Shown in pieces: positions 23,802-33,597 of a stretch of DNA of 49,877 nucleotides. Under the pieces are notes generated by a model. It saw nothing but the letters and a program-made list of their open reading frames with translations, was not told the origin of the DNA and did no database searches. A program made the position numbers and the translations under genes. The number at the start of each line of letters is the position of its first letter. Within the stretch, counting starts at the first letter, position 1. The stretch is from contig MDYQ01000203.1 in assembly GCA_003024175.1 (NCBI GenBank), positions 1 to 49,877 on the forward strand, written 5' to 3'. This DNA is from Planoprotostelium fungivorum. Its lineage: Eukaryota; Evosea; Variosea; Cavosteliida; Cavosteliaceae.

Positions 23802-26599
23802 ATGAAGAGTGCTCTTCGTGTCTTCTTTACGGTCCTATTCTTCCTGGATGTTGATGCTGTAACGGTCGACTGGGCACATCTGACATCCGATCAGCTGCAC
23901 ACCATTTCGCCCAATGTATTTCGAAATATCACGAATGGAGAATTGTCTTCCATACCTACGACTTCATTCACGGGTAAGTGAGTCGTTAGATACCGCGCTT
24001 GACATCAGACCAGGTTTCACTGCTGATCAAATTGAGAATATTCCGTTTTGGCTGATGGCCTGTGAGTTCTATTTCCATTCCATTGAACTGATGGAGATCG
24101 ATCAGACATCAGCCCAGCTGAAATCAACCAAATTCCGCCATCCTCCTTCTCTGGATTCACCGAACAACAGTTGGGCAAATTCAGAGGACATTGCTCTAAT
24201 CTGACTGTCGAACAATTTCGTGTATGTGATATAGCGAGTGACCCTCTCAGATCGATTTAGGTCCTCAATTCGGCCCAATTATCTGCACTCCCCGGCTTCT
24301 TTTGCTTGTCTAAGCTGACTCAGGATGTCATCAGAAGTATCACACGGGAACAACTGCCTCCGCTCGATGTGAAAGGTAAAGAAGAGGAAGATTTGAAGGG
24401 AGGGGTTGACGGGACAGGTTTTTCGAAGGAACAGATTTCAAATCTGAGTGGAGATGCAGTCTCCGCCTTCAATTCGACTCAATTCTCTCAGCTCACGGAA
24501 TCCTGTGCCGGCTTCGCTCCATCTCAGATCTCTCGTTTGGATGAAAGTGCTCTCTCTGGAATGAATGGGGTGCAGTCCTCTATGGTCGTCTGAGAAACTC
24601 TCATCATGTACGCTTAGGAATGCGCCCGAGTCATCTCTGGTGCGGTTTGGGGATCCCTATCAGCTTCTCAGGCATCGAACCTCTCTCTCGTGGCAGTTGC
24701 AGGTGATCCATCCATTCGAACTCTTCATCTCAAACCCAAACGTCGCGTCCACAGCTCTGACAAACAATTCAGCCTTGAACGACAACATCTTATCCATCCC
24801 ATTCTCCTATTTCACTCCATCACAGGTGAATCCATTCGAATGTACACTTGTCGTGACACCTGCAGATCTCCTCCCTCTCCGCGAGATCTTGCGGTTGCTT
24901 GAATGAGTCCATGATACGATCGATCGGTAACACGACTCTCTTCTCTCCACATTGCTTGGGGAACATGACAACAGACGTCTGGGTGTCTTTCTCTCCCGAT
25001 CAACTCTCCGAGATAATCGATTGCTCAAGTGATTATTTCGCAGAGATGGATCTGATTGAATGACAGACGTACGAGCGATACAGATCTCTCGTGTGGAATC
25101 GAAACACTTTCACGCCGTGACGGGAGAGTGTCTGAAATCTCTTCTCCGGAACGTCTTGTTCTCCCTGTCTCCAGCTCAGATAGAAAGGATAAGTCCCTCC
25201 ACTTGCGTCAGTCTCGATAAGGAAACGGTGCGAGAGAATCAAAATCGTCAACTGATCGTGTTCACCAGGTCACATCGATGCCTGATGAATGGATCGAAAT
25301 CTTGTCTGAGGAGCAAATCAAAATGTTGGGAGGAATAGCAGGCTTCACGGTTCATCAGCTTCAGTTATTGACGTCCAGGCTTCCAAATTTTCCCTCCTTC
25401 TTCGACTCTAGAACATTAGACACACCTCCCTCCGTCATCCTTCCATTTAAGGTATCTTCCATTCGATTTTCTAACGATAACGTCGTGAGAAACTGTCCCT
25501 CGGCTGATACAATGACAGAACCTCTTGTGGAGAGAGATCACACCTGATCAACGCCTCCCGTCCCTCCCCGTCCCTCTCTCCTGGCTCCACGTGATGCATT
25601 TGATCCATTTGATGGCTGAAAGGACCACAGGTGGTCACTTTGATGGGAGAAGAATCGAAATCGATCAATGGTTCTTGGATCCACATTTGGGACGAATTCG
25701 CCGTTCGAGGTTTACGTCGCGATCAGGTGAGAGGAATGTGAGAACGTCTCATCTGATGCCTTCAGATCACTCACATGAACGACGAGACGTTTGCGTCTTT
25801 TTCGAATTCCCAGGCGCAGAATCTGATGGAAGACACTTTATTTGCCTTGTCACCATCTCAGGTGCGTAGTGCAGGTCATTCGATGGATGAACGAACCCTG
25901 TAGGTGTCACATTTTACTGTGGATGCCTTTGCAAGTCTGAATCTCGTGAGCCTGAGAAACACTTCCTTCTCCGGGATTACAAAGGAGCAAGTGAAGAAGA
26001 TACAACTCAGGTGATTGATGTGTCGTGAGAGTGAGGGTTGAATGGACCAGATTCTTCAAATTGTTCTCGTGCGGCCAGTTGCTGTATCTCTCGGAAGAGA
26101 CGGTCAGTGCGTTAAGCCGAAACAACGCAGACGAGTGGGCCAGACGGATGAACACGACGCAATGTAAGCAGGCCAAGCTAAGAATGCCGTTCGATAGCAC
26201 GAGCAGTTCCAGCAGCAGCTCGAGTTCCTCGTCTGAATCAGGCACACAAAGAACAAATACTTCTCCACCGGAGACGCAGCCAGTGTCAACAGATGATGGA
26301 GGTGATGAATGAGTGATGATGCGCAGAGATTGAAGAGTTCCAGATGCATCGCAGAAGATCGTGATCATCGCACTATCTGTGGTTTTCCTGCTGATCGTCG
26401 CCATCATTGCGACGATCTTATTGCGAGGATATTACAATCGTAAGGAGCAGCAGAGGGGATTTGTATCCCTATCGCAGGAAGTTGATGTAGAAGAGGAGGT
26501 GAGAGATTGAAACGGATTCAAATCAACTCTCATCAGACACTGGACGAGCTGAGCAAGAGGAAGAAGAGAAACAAGAGGAACCGAAAATATTCGAGATGA
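23802..26599 (+). CDS. Type I membrane protein with degenerate Gln-X-X-Leu repeats
   Basis: Starts with a clear signal peptide (MKSALRVFFTVLFFLDVDAV) at 23802. Near the C-terminus it has one strong transmembrane helix (IVIIALSVVFLLIVAIIATI, about 26370-26430), followed by RGYYNRK and a short basic, acidic-interrupted tail ending at 26597-26599. About a dozen and a half exons separated by short introns encode the ectodomain. It is built of degenerate units of about 20-25 residues with the pattern Phe/Leu-Ser/Thr-x-x-Gln-Ile/Leu/Val-x-x-Ile/Leu, often followed by a Phe-x-Gly turn: LTSDQLHTISPNVF, FTADQIENIP, ISPAEINQIPPSSFSG, FSKEQISNLSGDAV, FAPSQISRLDESALSG, LSPAQIERISPSTC, ITKEQVKKI. Several N-glycosylation sequons and scattered Cys occur. 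A Ser run lies just before the membrane helix. I know no named family. It could be an adhesin or receptor; this is inference. Confidence 0.75.
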
Positions 26600-26611
26600 A
26601 CGAGTTTCGAA

Positions 26612-26625
26612 AATAAATGTTTATT
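26612..26625. terminator. Palindromic bidirectional polyadenylation signal
   Basis: AATAAATGTTTATT: an AATAAA on the plus strand directly abuts an AATAAA on the minus strand. It sits in the 43-bp gap between the stop of the surface repeat protein (26599, +) and the stop of eIF4E (26643, -), so one element could serve both convergent transcripts. Confidence 0.7.
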
Positions 26626-26642
26626 CTTACAGTCAGATCCTC

Positions 26643-27357
26643 TCAGACTGTGTATTTGTTCACTCGAGTGTTGCTGTGGCCCTGATAGCAGACGGCCTCT
26701 GATAATTCCAGCAGTTTCTTGATGTTCTTTCTGCAGTGAGCGTCAGTTGTGATCAGATGTTGAAAGTGAATGAGTCACCCGATCTTGAGTCCAGCCTCTT
26801 CGTTCTCGGCATCCTTCGTCCAGAGACTGATTTTATCTTGATTCTTTCGCACGTTGACTACGGCTCCACAGATTTGGTTCTGATCATCCTCTAACTGTTC
26901 ACCGACGCAAGCAAGAACCTGCGATGATGATCAATACGAGGAGAGGAGGGAAAGCTCACCAGCCACAGCCATAGACGATCGATGAGTCCCTTTGTTTTGG
27001 GTACGATGATGGTCCATCTGCCACCCTGGTCGTTGTTTGGATCCTCCCACTTGGGCTCGATTCCTTGCTTGAAAAAGTTGTACGTTGTGCCAGTCTGCAA
27101 CTGAGAGGGAAGGCTGACGTTGTTGTACAGTCTCCAGAAGTCTTCTACCTGCGGCAATCAGTTGGACCAACACCACGAAAGCTCACAGAAGACACGGTGA
27201 ATACTTTCTTGATGTTGTCTCCCCAACTCGCATTATTCGCTGGCGCACCAGAATCGTACCACAGCGTCCAGCTGTGAAGGAGAGCATGAGCCTTAGAGGG
27301 GTCAGTTGTTCCCTCGGCGAATTTCTGTGTCTCTGGATTGGGGTTCTCGTTGACCAT
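26643..27357 (-). CDS. EIF4E: Translation initiation factor eIF4E
   Basis: Binds the mRNA 5' cap and recruits eIF4G. Four exons: 27357-27187, 27148-26960, 26918-26779 and 26730-26643. They give 195 residues. Conserved residues are all visible: HSWTLWYDS, the dorsal-side [10 protein letters not shown] (the Trp that contacts eIF4G and 4E-BP), [19 protein letters not shown] with the cap-stacking Trp-Glu pair, [10 protein letters not shown], and the tail NTRVNKYTV. The first cap-stacking Trp lies in WTLWYDS. Overall this is a canonical class I eIF4E with a short N-terminal arm. The next minus-strand gene upstream encodes a Pro-rich protein of unknown role. Confidence 0.97.
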
Positions 27358-28187
27358 CGTTCGGACGTGTTGCTTTTGCTGATGCAAATCGTTTTCCCGC
27401 CCTGAGGAGTCACCTTGTTGTAGTGATCAGATTAAAATCCCTGAGGCCGCCAAGCACAGGCAGCCACAATGCACGACCGAAAAGACAGGAAACGAATAGA
27501 TACAATGAGATTTATTGTCTTCATACCTCAGCCCTACTTTTGGGTTATATCATCGAATGATTTAGCGATGACCAGAACCTTGTGAATTTGACACCCACAC
27601 AATGTCTTAACTGCTGAATAGACCCACCTTGTTAGTTGGTTGATTTCTCAGCTCTCCACTATACTCAGTCCGTGATCCTCGGTGCTTTTACTTGTTCAGC
27701 TGCAATCTGCGTCGCGAGGGCACCTAACCCGCTTGTTGTCAACGAATATTGTCAGTTGAACACGTCATAGTGTTATCCCAGCTGAAGGAATGTCCTACTG
27801 GCACTCCCCCAAGCATTACACAGGCTTCTAGGCAGACACTGTTGCGAGTGTGATCGTTGCATCATATCCTCAGCAGAAACACTCGCCAACAGTGACCGTG
27901 GTAGCTAGTCATCTTCTAAGAAATGGTGTGCAGAAGGTTAACACATTCCAGCTGAACTGCCTTCCTGTGGCTCGTTCAATTGCAAAGTAGAGAGAGAACA
28001 AAGAGAGAGTGAGGGGCGCCGAGTGGTGTTTATATGTCCGAAGACTCAGGATGAAAATCCGTCATGAACTCTAGGCTTGGGTGGTCACTTCAGAGGGCTG
28101 GACCGAGGGCGGAGGTGTCTCTTGTTCTCAGACTTTTTGTCTATGTATACATTTGATATATGGGTGTATGCATGCGAGATTGTTTCT
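27358..28187. other. 830-bp non-coding stretch with one inverted repeat
   Basis: This is the largest gene-free gap in the window, upstream of eIF4E. No splice-consistent exon or tRNA is visible. A 15-nt arm at 27837-27851 is complementary to 27879-27894, with one bulged base and a 27-nt loop between them. It could be a chance hairpin or part of a small structured RNA. Confidence 0.5.
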
Positions 28188-28904
28188 CTAAGCTCTGATA
28201 TTGAGCATGAATTTGAGGTGTTGTGACAAGTCGGTGAGACCGTGAGGGGGTTGAGCTGGGTGTACAGGGGCTCCCATGTGATGTTCGTAGCCCATCGGGG
28301 GGTAAGCAATTGGAATGGGCTGTTGGAATGTTGGCATATGGACGGGATGGTGGAACCACAGGGGCTCAGTGGGTTGGGGTACCATGTGCATGGAAGGTAA
28401 TGGTTGGGTTGGCGCCTCTCCAAAGTCTAGCCGGCGAGCGGTAGGTTCAGATGATGCCGCACCCAAGAATAAAGTAGATGGCTGAGGCAGACTGTTGGCC
28501 GCTGGTGAGTTGGAGAATGAAGCTCCGGCCCATCGCTGGCTGGCTGGTGGTGAAGGAGTTCTATTCTCCTGACCCCTTTGCTGACTTGGGGTGTTTCGTG
28601 GGGGGTTCTGGTTGTTGTATTTACAGAGGTTATCCACATTGTCCCTTCGTTGAAGAAGGTCTAGAGGGTTGATTCCGACGTCGCGAGTGGGGATCACGTC
28701 CATGTCGGGCTGAGGTTTCGAGTTGAGAACCTTGCGAAGCGAGTCTGGCGTAATGAGGTCGTCTCTACCCCCATTTCCTTTCGTTGAGCCCTTCTCATTT
28801 CCTTTTCTTCTGGGGTTCTGGTCAACACCTCCTCTGCTTTTCTTCGTTACTCACGAGGAGCGGCTCTTGTTCTTCTTTACTGGTGAAGCGTTGGGATTTG
28901 TCAT
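28188..28904 (-). CDS. Pro-rich low-complexity protein, 231 residues
   Basis: ATG at 28902-28904, stop at 28188-28190. The frame is continuous only if a 21-nt GTGAGT...CAG intron (28854-28834) is removed; without it the ATG frame stops after 17 codons. The N-terminus is basic (NPNASPVKKNKSRSSGG, then NPRRKGNEKGSTKGNG). The middle carries short hydrophobic patches (LITPDSLRKVLNS, INPLDLLQRRDNVDNL) in a disordered background. The C-terminal half is rich in Pro, His, Met and Gln. The end, LTDLSQHLKFMLNIR, may form a helix. There is no recognisable domain. Short linear motifs in disorder are typical of RNA-binding or decay adaptors, but no function is claimed. Confidence 0.55.
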
Positions 28905-29397
28905 CTTCTGATTTTTGGGGTGGTTGTTGAATTTGGTAGTATAATATACTCTATATATGGCTCCGAGTTACAGTTCTTGATGCTCAGCGGCCGTGGAAAA
29001 TTTGAAGTATGGAGATCTCGACGGGATTATATTGCGTTCGAGTGTTTCCAATGTTGCTGTTGTTGTTGTGTCCACTTATAGTTCCTCCACGGTTGCCAAA
29101 GGCAGTGCTTGCCTGGTTCCTTTATGACTAGCAGTTTCTACTCTCTGAAAGTTTTGACGCCAGTTTTTCCTGAAAACCAACAAACAACGGGTCTCGGCTT
29201 TCTTTAGCTGAATCTCAGATTCCTCCGAGATCTCCTCCCTAAGCCCTTCAACCTTTCGCCCACCGAAAGGTGAACCATTCTCCTTAGGATGTTGAGTTCA
29301 TCTTTTCTCGTCCAAGAAAATTTTCACCAGGCCTTCGCAGATCCAGCTGGTTTTCCGGAGTTGCAACAGCTTTTCTGGGTGCGAAGACAGGAGAAGT
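28905..29397. other. Intergenic, no gene seen
   Basis: Lies between the Pro-rich protein start and the stop of the large unrecognised gene. It contains a short GTT-rich microsatellite-like run near 29054-29066 and no supportable exon. Confidence 0.5.
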
Positions 29398-32300
29398 TTA
29401 TTGCGGTGGCTTCATCTCTGGTTCTACCTCTGTCTCTGGTCCTTGCTCGTCCATCTCTCTGTATGGATTGTACCCGGCCGAGGTCTTGCGCTCGTCTTCC
29501 ATCTTCTGCAGTCTCCTCGTGATCTGATGCTCGTCACCCTGACATCTCATCTTCCGTCTCACCCTTCCCTCCAGAGTCCGCTGTTCAACGTATCGATCCA
29601 AGCGCTCGATGATCTCCTCCGTATTCTTCTCTTCGATGGCCATCTTTCTCACCATCACCACCTGCCGATGTCACCTCTTCGTTTCTCCTCCTCCCTCACC
29701 TCCAATTCTGTCAGATCGAGTCTCCTCTCCAACTTCAGAATGGGATTCGTCCACAGATCCGTGATGGCCGTCTCTCCGAAAAAATCACGATACACGATGG
29801 CCTGTCCACGTCATCTCTTCTATCCCTTCTCTCTCTACTCACCACTGGCCTCTGTTGTGTGGGAACGATGTTACCCTTCTTATCTGTGACGATGTTGGGT
29901 GGGAGACCCTTTCTCTTTCTCTCGAGGAAATCGGCCAGCATGTCCGTCTGCTCAGCCAAGTCCTTGAAATACTCTGGTGGCTCTCGTCCAGCCAGTGGAA
30001 TATCCGTCGCCTGGATCGAGTCATTCTCGCTTCTATCTGTCTCTCACCAGTGTCCAATCGAACAGTTCGAGCTCTTCTGGAAGTAGTTCCTCCTCCGCAT
30101 CGTCGTCTGGGCCTGCACCACCATCAGTTTGATTCGTGAAGAAGTGAGAGATGCATGAAGAAAGAAGTGAAGAGAGAAGTGAGAGATGCATGAAATATTC
30201 ACCGGGGTGATCCCAGAAGGGTACGCCGGCGTAGTGGTCTTCGTAGAGTGCCAGGTGCTCTTCGTCTAATTTGACGCACCTGACTTCGATCTCGTCCGGT
30301 GTCTTCGTGATAACGATCCTGCCCACGTGCTGATTCCGTCAGTTCTCCTCCCTTCTCTCCCTCACCTTCACAAGAGCCATCTCTCTATCGGTGTTGAATT
30401 CTTCATAGTTGTGCTTCACCTGACGTTCCATCAGCATCACAGAACACATCATCTCAACATCATCGATGGAAGAGATGAAGGGAAGACTCACAGCATTGAC
30501 GATGGATCGACCGATGTCACCCAATCGGGCCACCATGGCATTCACATCGTTAATCTCGATCTGTGTCGCACGACAGTTATCCTTGATGTCCATGTAGTGA
30601 TCGATGATCTCGTCGATCTGATCTGTCATGGCTCTGACCTTCTCTCTCTGAGTCATCGAATCGTGCTGCAGTTCACCTCTGGATCGTTGTCGGCGGGATC
30701 CAATTGATTCGATGCGTGGTATGCTTCGTCTCGAGCTAAGAACTCTGTGATCTGTTTCCTTCAGTTCTCTCCTTCTCTGTTCACTCACACTATCGGGGAT
30801 ACCAGTGTTTGCGTTGTAGTACCAATGGGCACTGTCTTTCAACCACTGAGTGAAATTGGAAGATGAGTCGGATTTGTCTGTCATCGTCCTTCCTGTCATC
30901 CAGTCAATCATCAATCGTGTGATCATCGATCGTGTGATCATCAATCGGGTGATCGATCATCAATCGGGTGATCATCGATCGTGTGATCATCAATCGGGTG
31001 ATCATCAATCGGGTGATCATCGATGTGATGGGCTCACCCGTCATGAGTCTGTTGACATACTCCTGCTCGGTCAGGGGAAGAGGTTCACCCGCATTCCTCC
31101 TGTATTCGTTCACCAAGTTGAATTCTCTCTCCCAGAAGGCCTCCCAGGCGCAGATCTTAGCTTCCGTAACGGCCTGATTCGGTCATTCCACCTCTTCATG
31201 TACAACGATATCCACACATCTCTATATGAAGATGTATATCCATACGATCTCCTCACCTTCTCGTCCTTCTGATCGATGTTGGCCATTCTAGCCTTCAGAT
31301 CGGCCTGGAACTTCTCCCAATTTCCCGGTGAAACGCTGTCGTAAAAGTCTTGCTCCGGCTGACTCTTGTCACGGAGCGTCCTCTCCTTGACTTCTCACCT
31401 CAAAGTCTCGGGTGAGGAATCTCTCTGGTGTCTGTGCGAATGCCGTATCTTCGGGGATCTTTGCTCCCTTCTTCACTTCTTCAATCTTCTTCTTGGTCTC
31501 TTGGATGTCCACAAATACTTGAGCCTGTCATCATATCACTACGAGAAGAAGAGAGAAGGGAGAAAGAGAAGAAAGAGAGAAGAGAGGAGAAGAGGGAGAA
31601 AGTGACTGACCCCAGTAGAGACTTGAACGGCATCGATCGTACCATGAGCGAGATACATCTCAGTGAGCAACATGTATGAATCGTACAACTTGGACTGGAG
31701 GTACTCCGATCCACCCATCAGAGGATTATTCGCTTCGATCATCCCATTGTAATTCTGTCTCCATCAGATTCCTCCACCACAAAGACTCACCAGCACGACA
31801 TCTACAATGTCCATCTCGGGCTCCCAGGCCAGCAGCTCCTTCGCCTCGATGTAAGTTGTCTGAGGGTAATCGTTGAGCAGGAAGGGCTCGAACGCCGTAG
31901 TCAAGATCATTCTGGAAGGTAAGAAGGAGTTCCTCGCCCTCCTCTCGTCTAATCCCAGTGGATTCGGTTTCTTCTTCATATTCGCCGCCGTCTCTTTCTC
32001 GATCTTTCTCTTCAGCTGCTCTCTAGCTTCCGGGGTCTCTGATGGAGCGACACCCTTCTCTTCCATCAATCTGAACAGCGCATCTTTTCGTTGTTTACCC
32101 TACTCCGTCATCTCACGGAAAGACACTCTCTCGTCTCACCTTCGATTGGTGTTCCTTGAAGGCATCACCCATTCGTTTCTTGGCAATGTGTTCCAACTCT
32201 TCCTTTCTGGTCTTTTTGTACCAGAATTCGTTGAAGAAGAACAGATGACGGTTGATCCTGGGCAGGGTAAGACGAGCCTGCCATGCTGTCCCTCGTCATC

Positions 32301-33068
32301 CTCTCTCCTCTCGTTTGTCATTCATTCTCACCTTTCGTTCTGGCCCAAGCGACGATGAGGATTCTCGTGAAGCCACTCATGGTGTCCATCATCCTTCCCT
32401 GTTCATCTTCAGCTTTGTTCGCAGGGAGATTCGAGACAAAGACTCGGATGATTCGACGTGCAAAAAATTCATCTCATGAGAAGGACACGTGATGATGTCG
32501 AGGGTGGATGACAGAGATGACTCACGATGGTATGGAAAGGGGCAGTGTAATCGAAGAAAGCAGAACGAATGGTCAGCTCGCTGAACTTCTGTGGCTTCTT
32601 AGGGAGGAGATCTTCCGTGAAAGCGTCGTATTGATGAGGGTGAGTGGGATTGGGGACTCTCTTGCTGGGCTCGGCCTTCGGTCTCGGTTGATCACCGGGT
32701 GGCAGATTCTCCCAGACGGGGTTGGTGTTATCTTGTCTCCAGACTCTACTGTTAGAGACGGTCCAATCGGCCTTATCTCTCTTGTAATTGGGCAGTGTCC
32801 TGAATTTCTTCTCTCCGATGGTCTCTGGCTCATCTTCTGGTGGCTTCGTTGGATCTGGGGGACCACTCTCAGGATCAGGTGGAGTTTCCTTCCTGATGAC
32901 CTCTCGCATGGGTGGGGGCGGATCGTCAGCAAATCTCTTGGCCGCTGCTTCTATCTTCTCCTTCTTCATCTCTTTGAGTTTCGCTATCTGATCTTTCGTG
33001 GTTTGATCTAAGAGAGGCTTCTTTTGACCTGCCATATCGGCAGCTCTCTTACGAAAGATTCTCCACAT
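29398..33068 (-). CDS. Large unrecognised protein with charged helical segments
   Basis: One multi-exon gene from ATG at 33066-33068 to the stop at 29398-29400, with roughly fifteen exons and about 900 residues. The N-terminus is basic (MWRIFRKRAADMAGQKKP), then Pro-rich. Further on come RFADDPPPPMREVIRKETPP, FTEDLLPKKPQKFSELTIRS, FVSNLPANKAEDEQGRMMDT, LTLPRINRHLFFFNEFWYKK, PSRMILTTAFEPFLLNDYPQ and LQSKLYDSYMLLTEMYLAHG. A helical charged region follows (REKVRAMTDQIDEIIDHYMD), and the tail is Glu/Arg-rich. I see no signal peptide, membrane segment or catalytic motif. Consistent splice sites and a steady frame support a real gene. I do not recognise the family; the helical, charged composition would suit a structural or cytoskeletal protein. 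It could be two genes, but I found no internal stop or start that forces this. Confidence 0.6.
30905..31032. repeat. 15-bp tandem repeat filling an intron of the large unrecognised gene
   Basis: About eight imperfect copies of TCATCAATCGGGTGA, varying at two positions (A/G and T/G), lie between roughly 30905 and 31028. They occupy nearly all of an intron whose flanking exons end in NRLMTG and resume with TMTDKSDSS. The core GATCATC resembles repeats in other introns of this window. Confidence 0.85.
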
Positions 33069-33597
33069 GCTGATTGTGGAATGTGATCATCAAAGCACCA
33101 GATCGGTGATGAGACCAAGAAGCGTCGCGTTGTTTATCCGATCAAGAGAAATCCGAATTTTCGCAATTTCGAGAGCGAAATCTTGGTATAAAGAAAAGGT
33201 CTTCTGCTCTGGAAGCCGCACATCATTCAGATACGATGCGTAAGTAGAAGATACGTTGCTCTATACACGTTCGTTGGTCTGCGTCTCCATACAAAAGACA
33301 ACATCGGTCTATCTCTTCGTATAAGCTTCTCCTCTGAATAGCGCAGCTACAATCGTATGATGATCAGATGGGTTCAGAGCCCTCTTCTTTGTCCTTCTCA
33401 ATCGCCTGTTCAGACGACCGGACATGGAACTGACATTTGACAGGGGTCTCGTTGCTTTGCGAAAGTCTTGTTCTGTAGGGAAGATTCTCGGAAGAATGCC
33501 TACAAAACAACTCCGTTTCTCTCCCCATTCTCTTCCGGCAGCAGTAAGGAAAGGTGAAGAGGATTTGTCATATCACGATACTCAAGAAAGGGATCAG
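33069..33597. promoter_or_regulatory. Divergent intergenic region
   Basis: Separates the divergent large unrecognised gene and the transglutaminase-like gene by 529 bp. A plus-strand frame is open from 33424 in phase with the downstream gene, but it would place a signal peptide internally, so I treat it as 5' UTR. No other feature seen. Confidence 0.5.

Noticed and set aside
33424-33597. Upstream in-frame extension of the transglutaminase-like protein
   Set aside because: It would bury an excellent signal peptide at residue 59. The ATG at 33598 gives a standard secreted protein.
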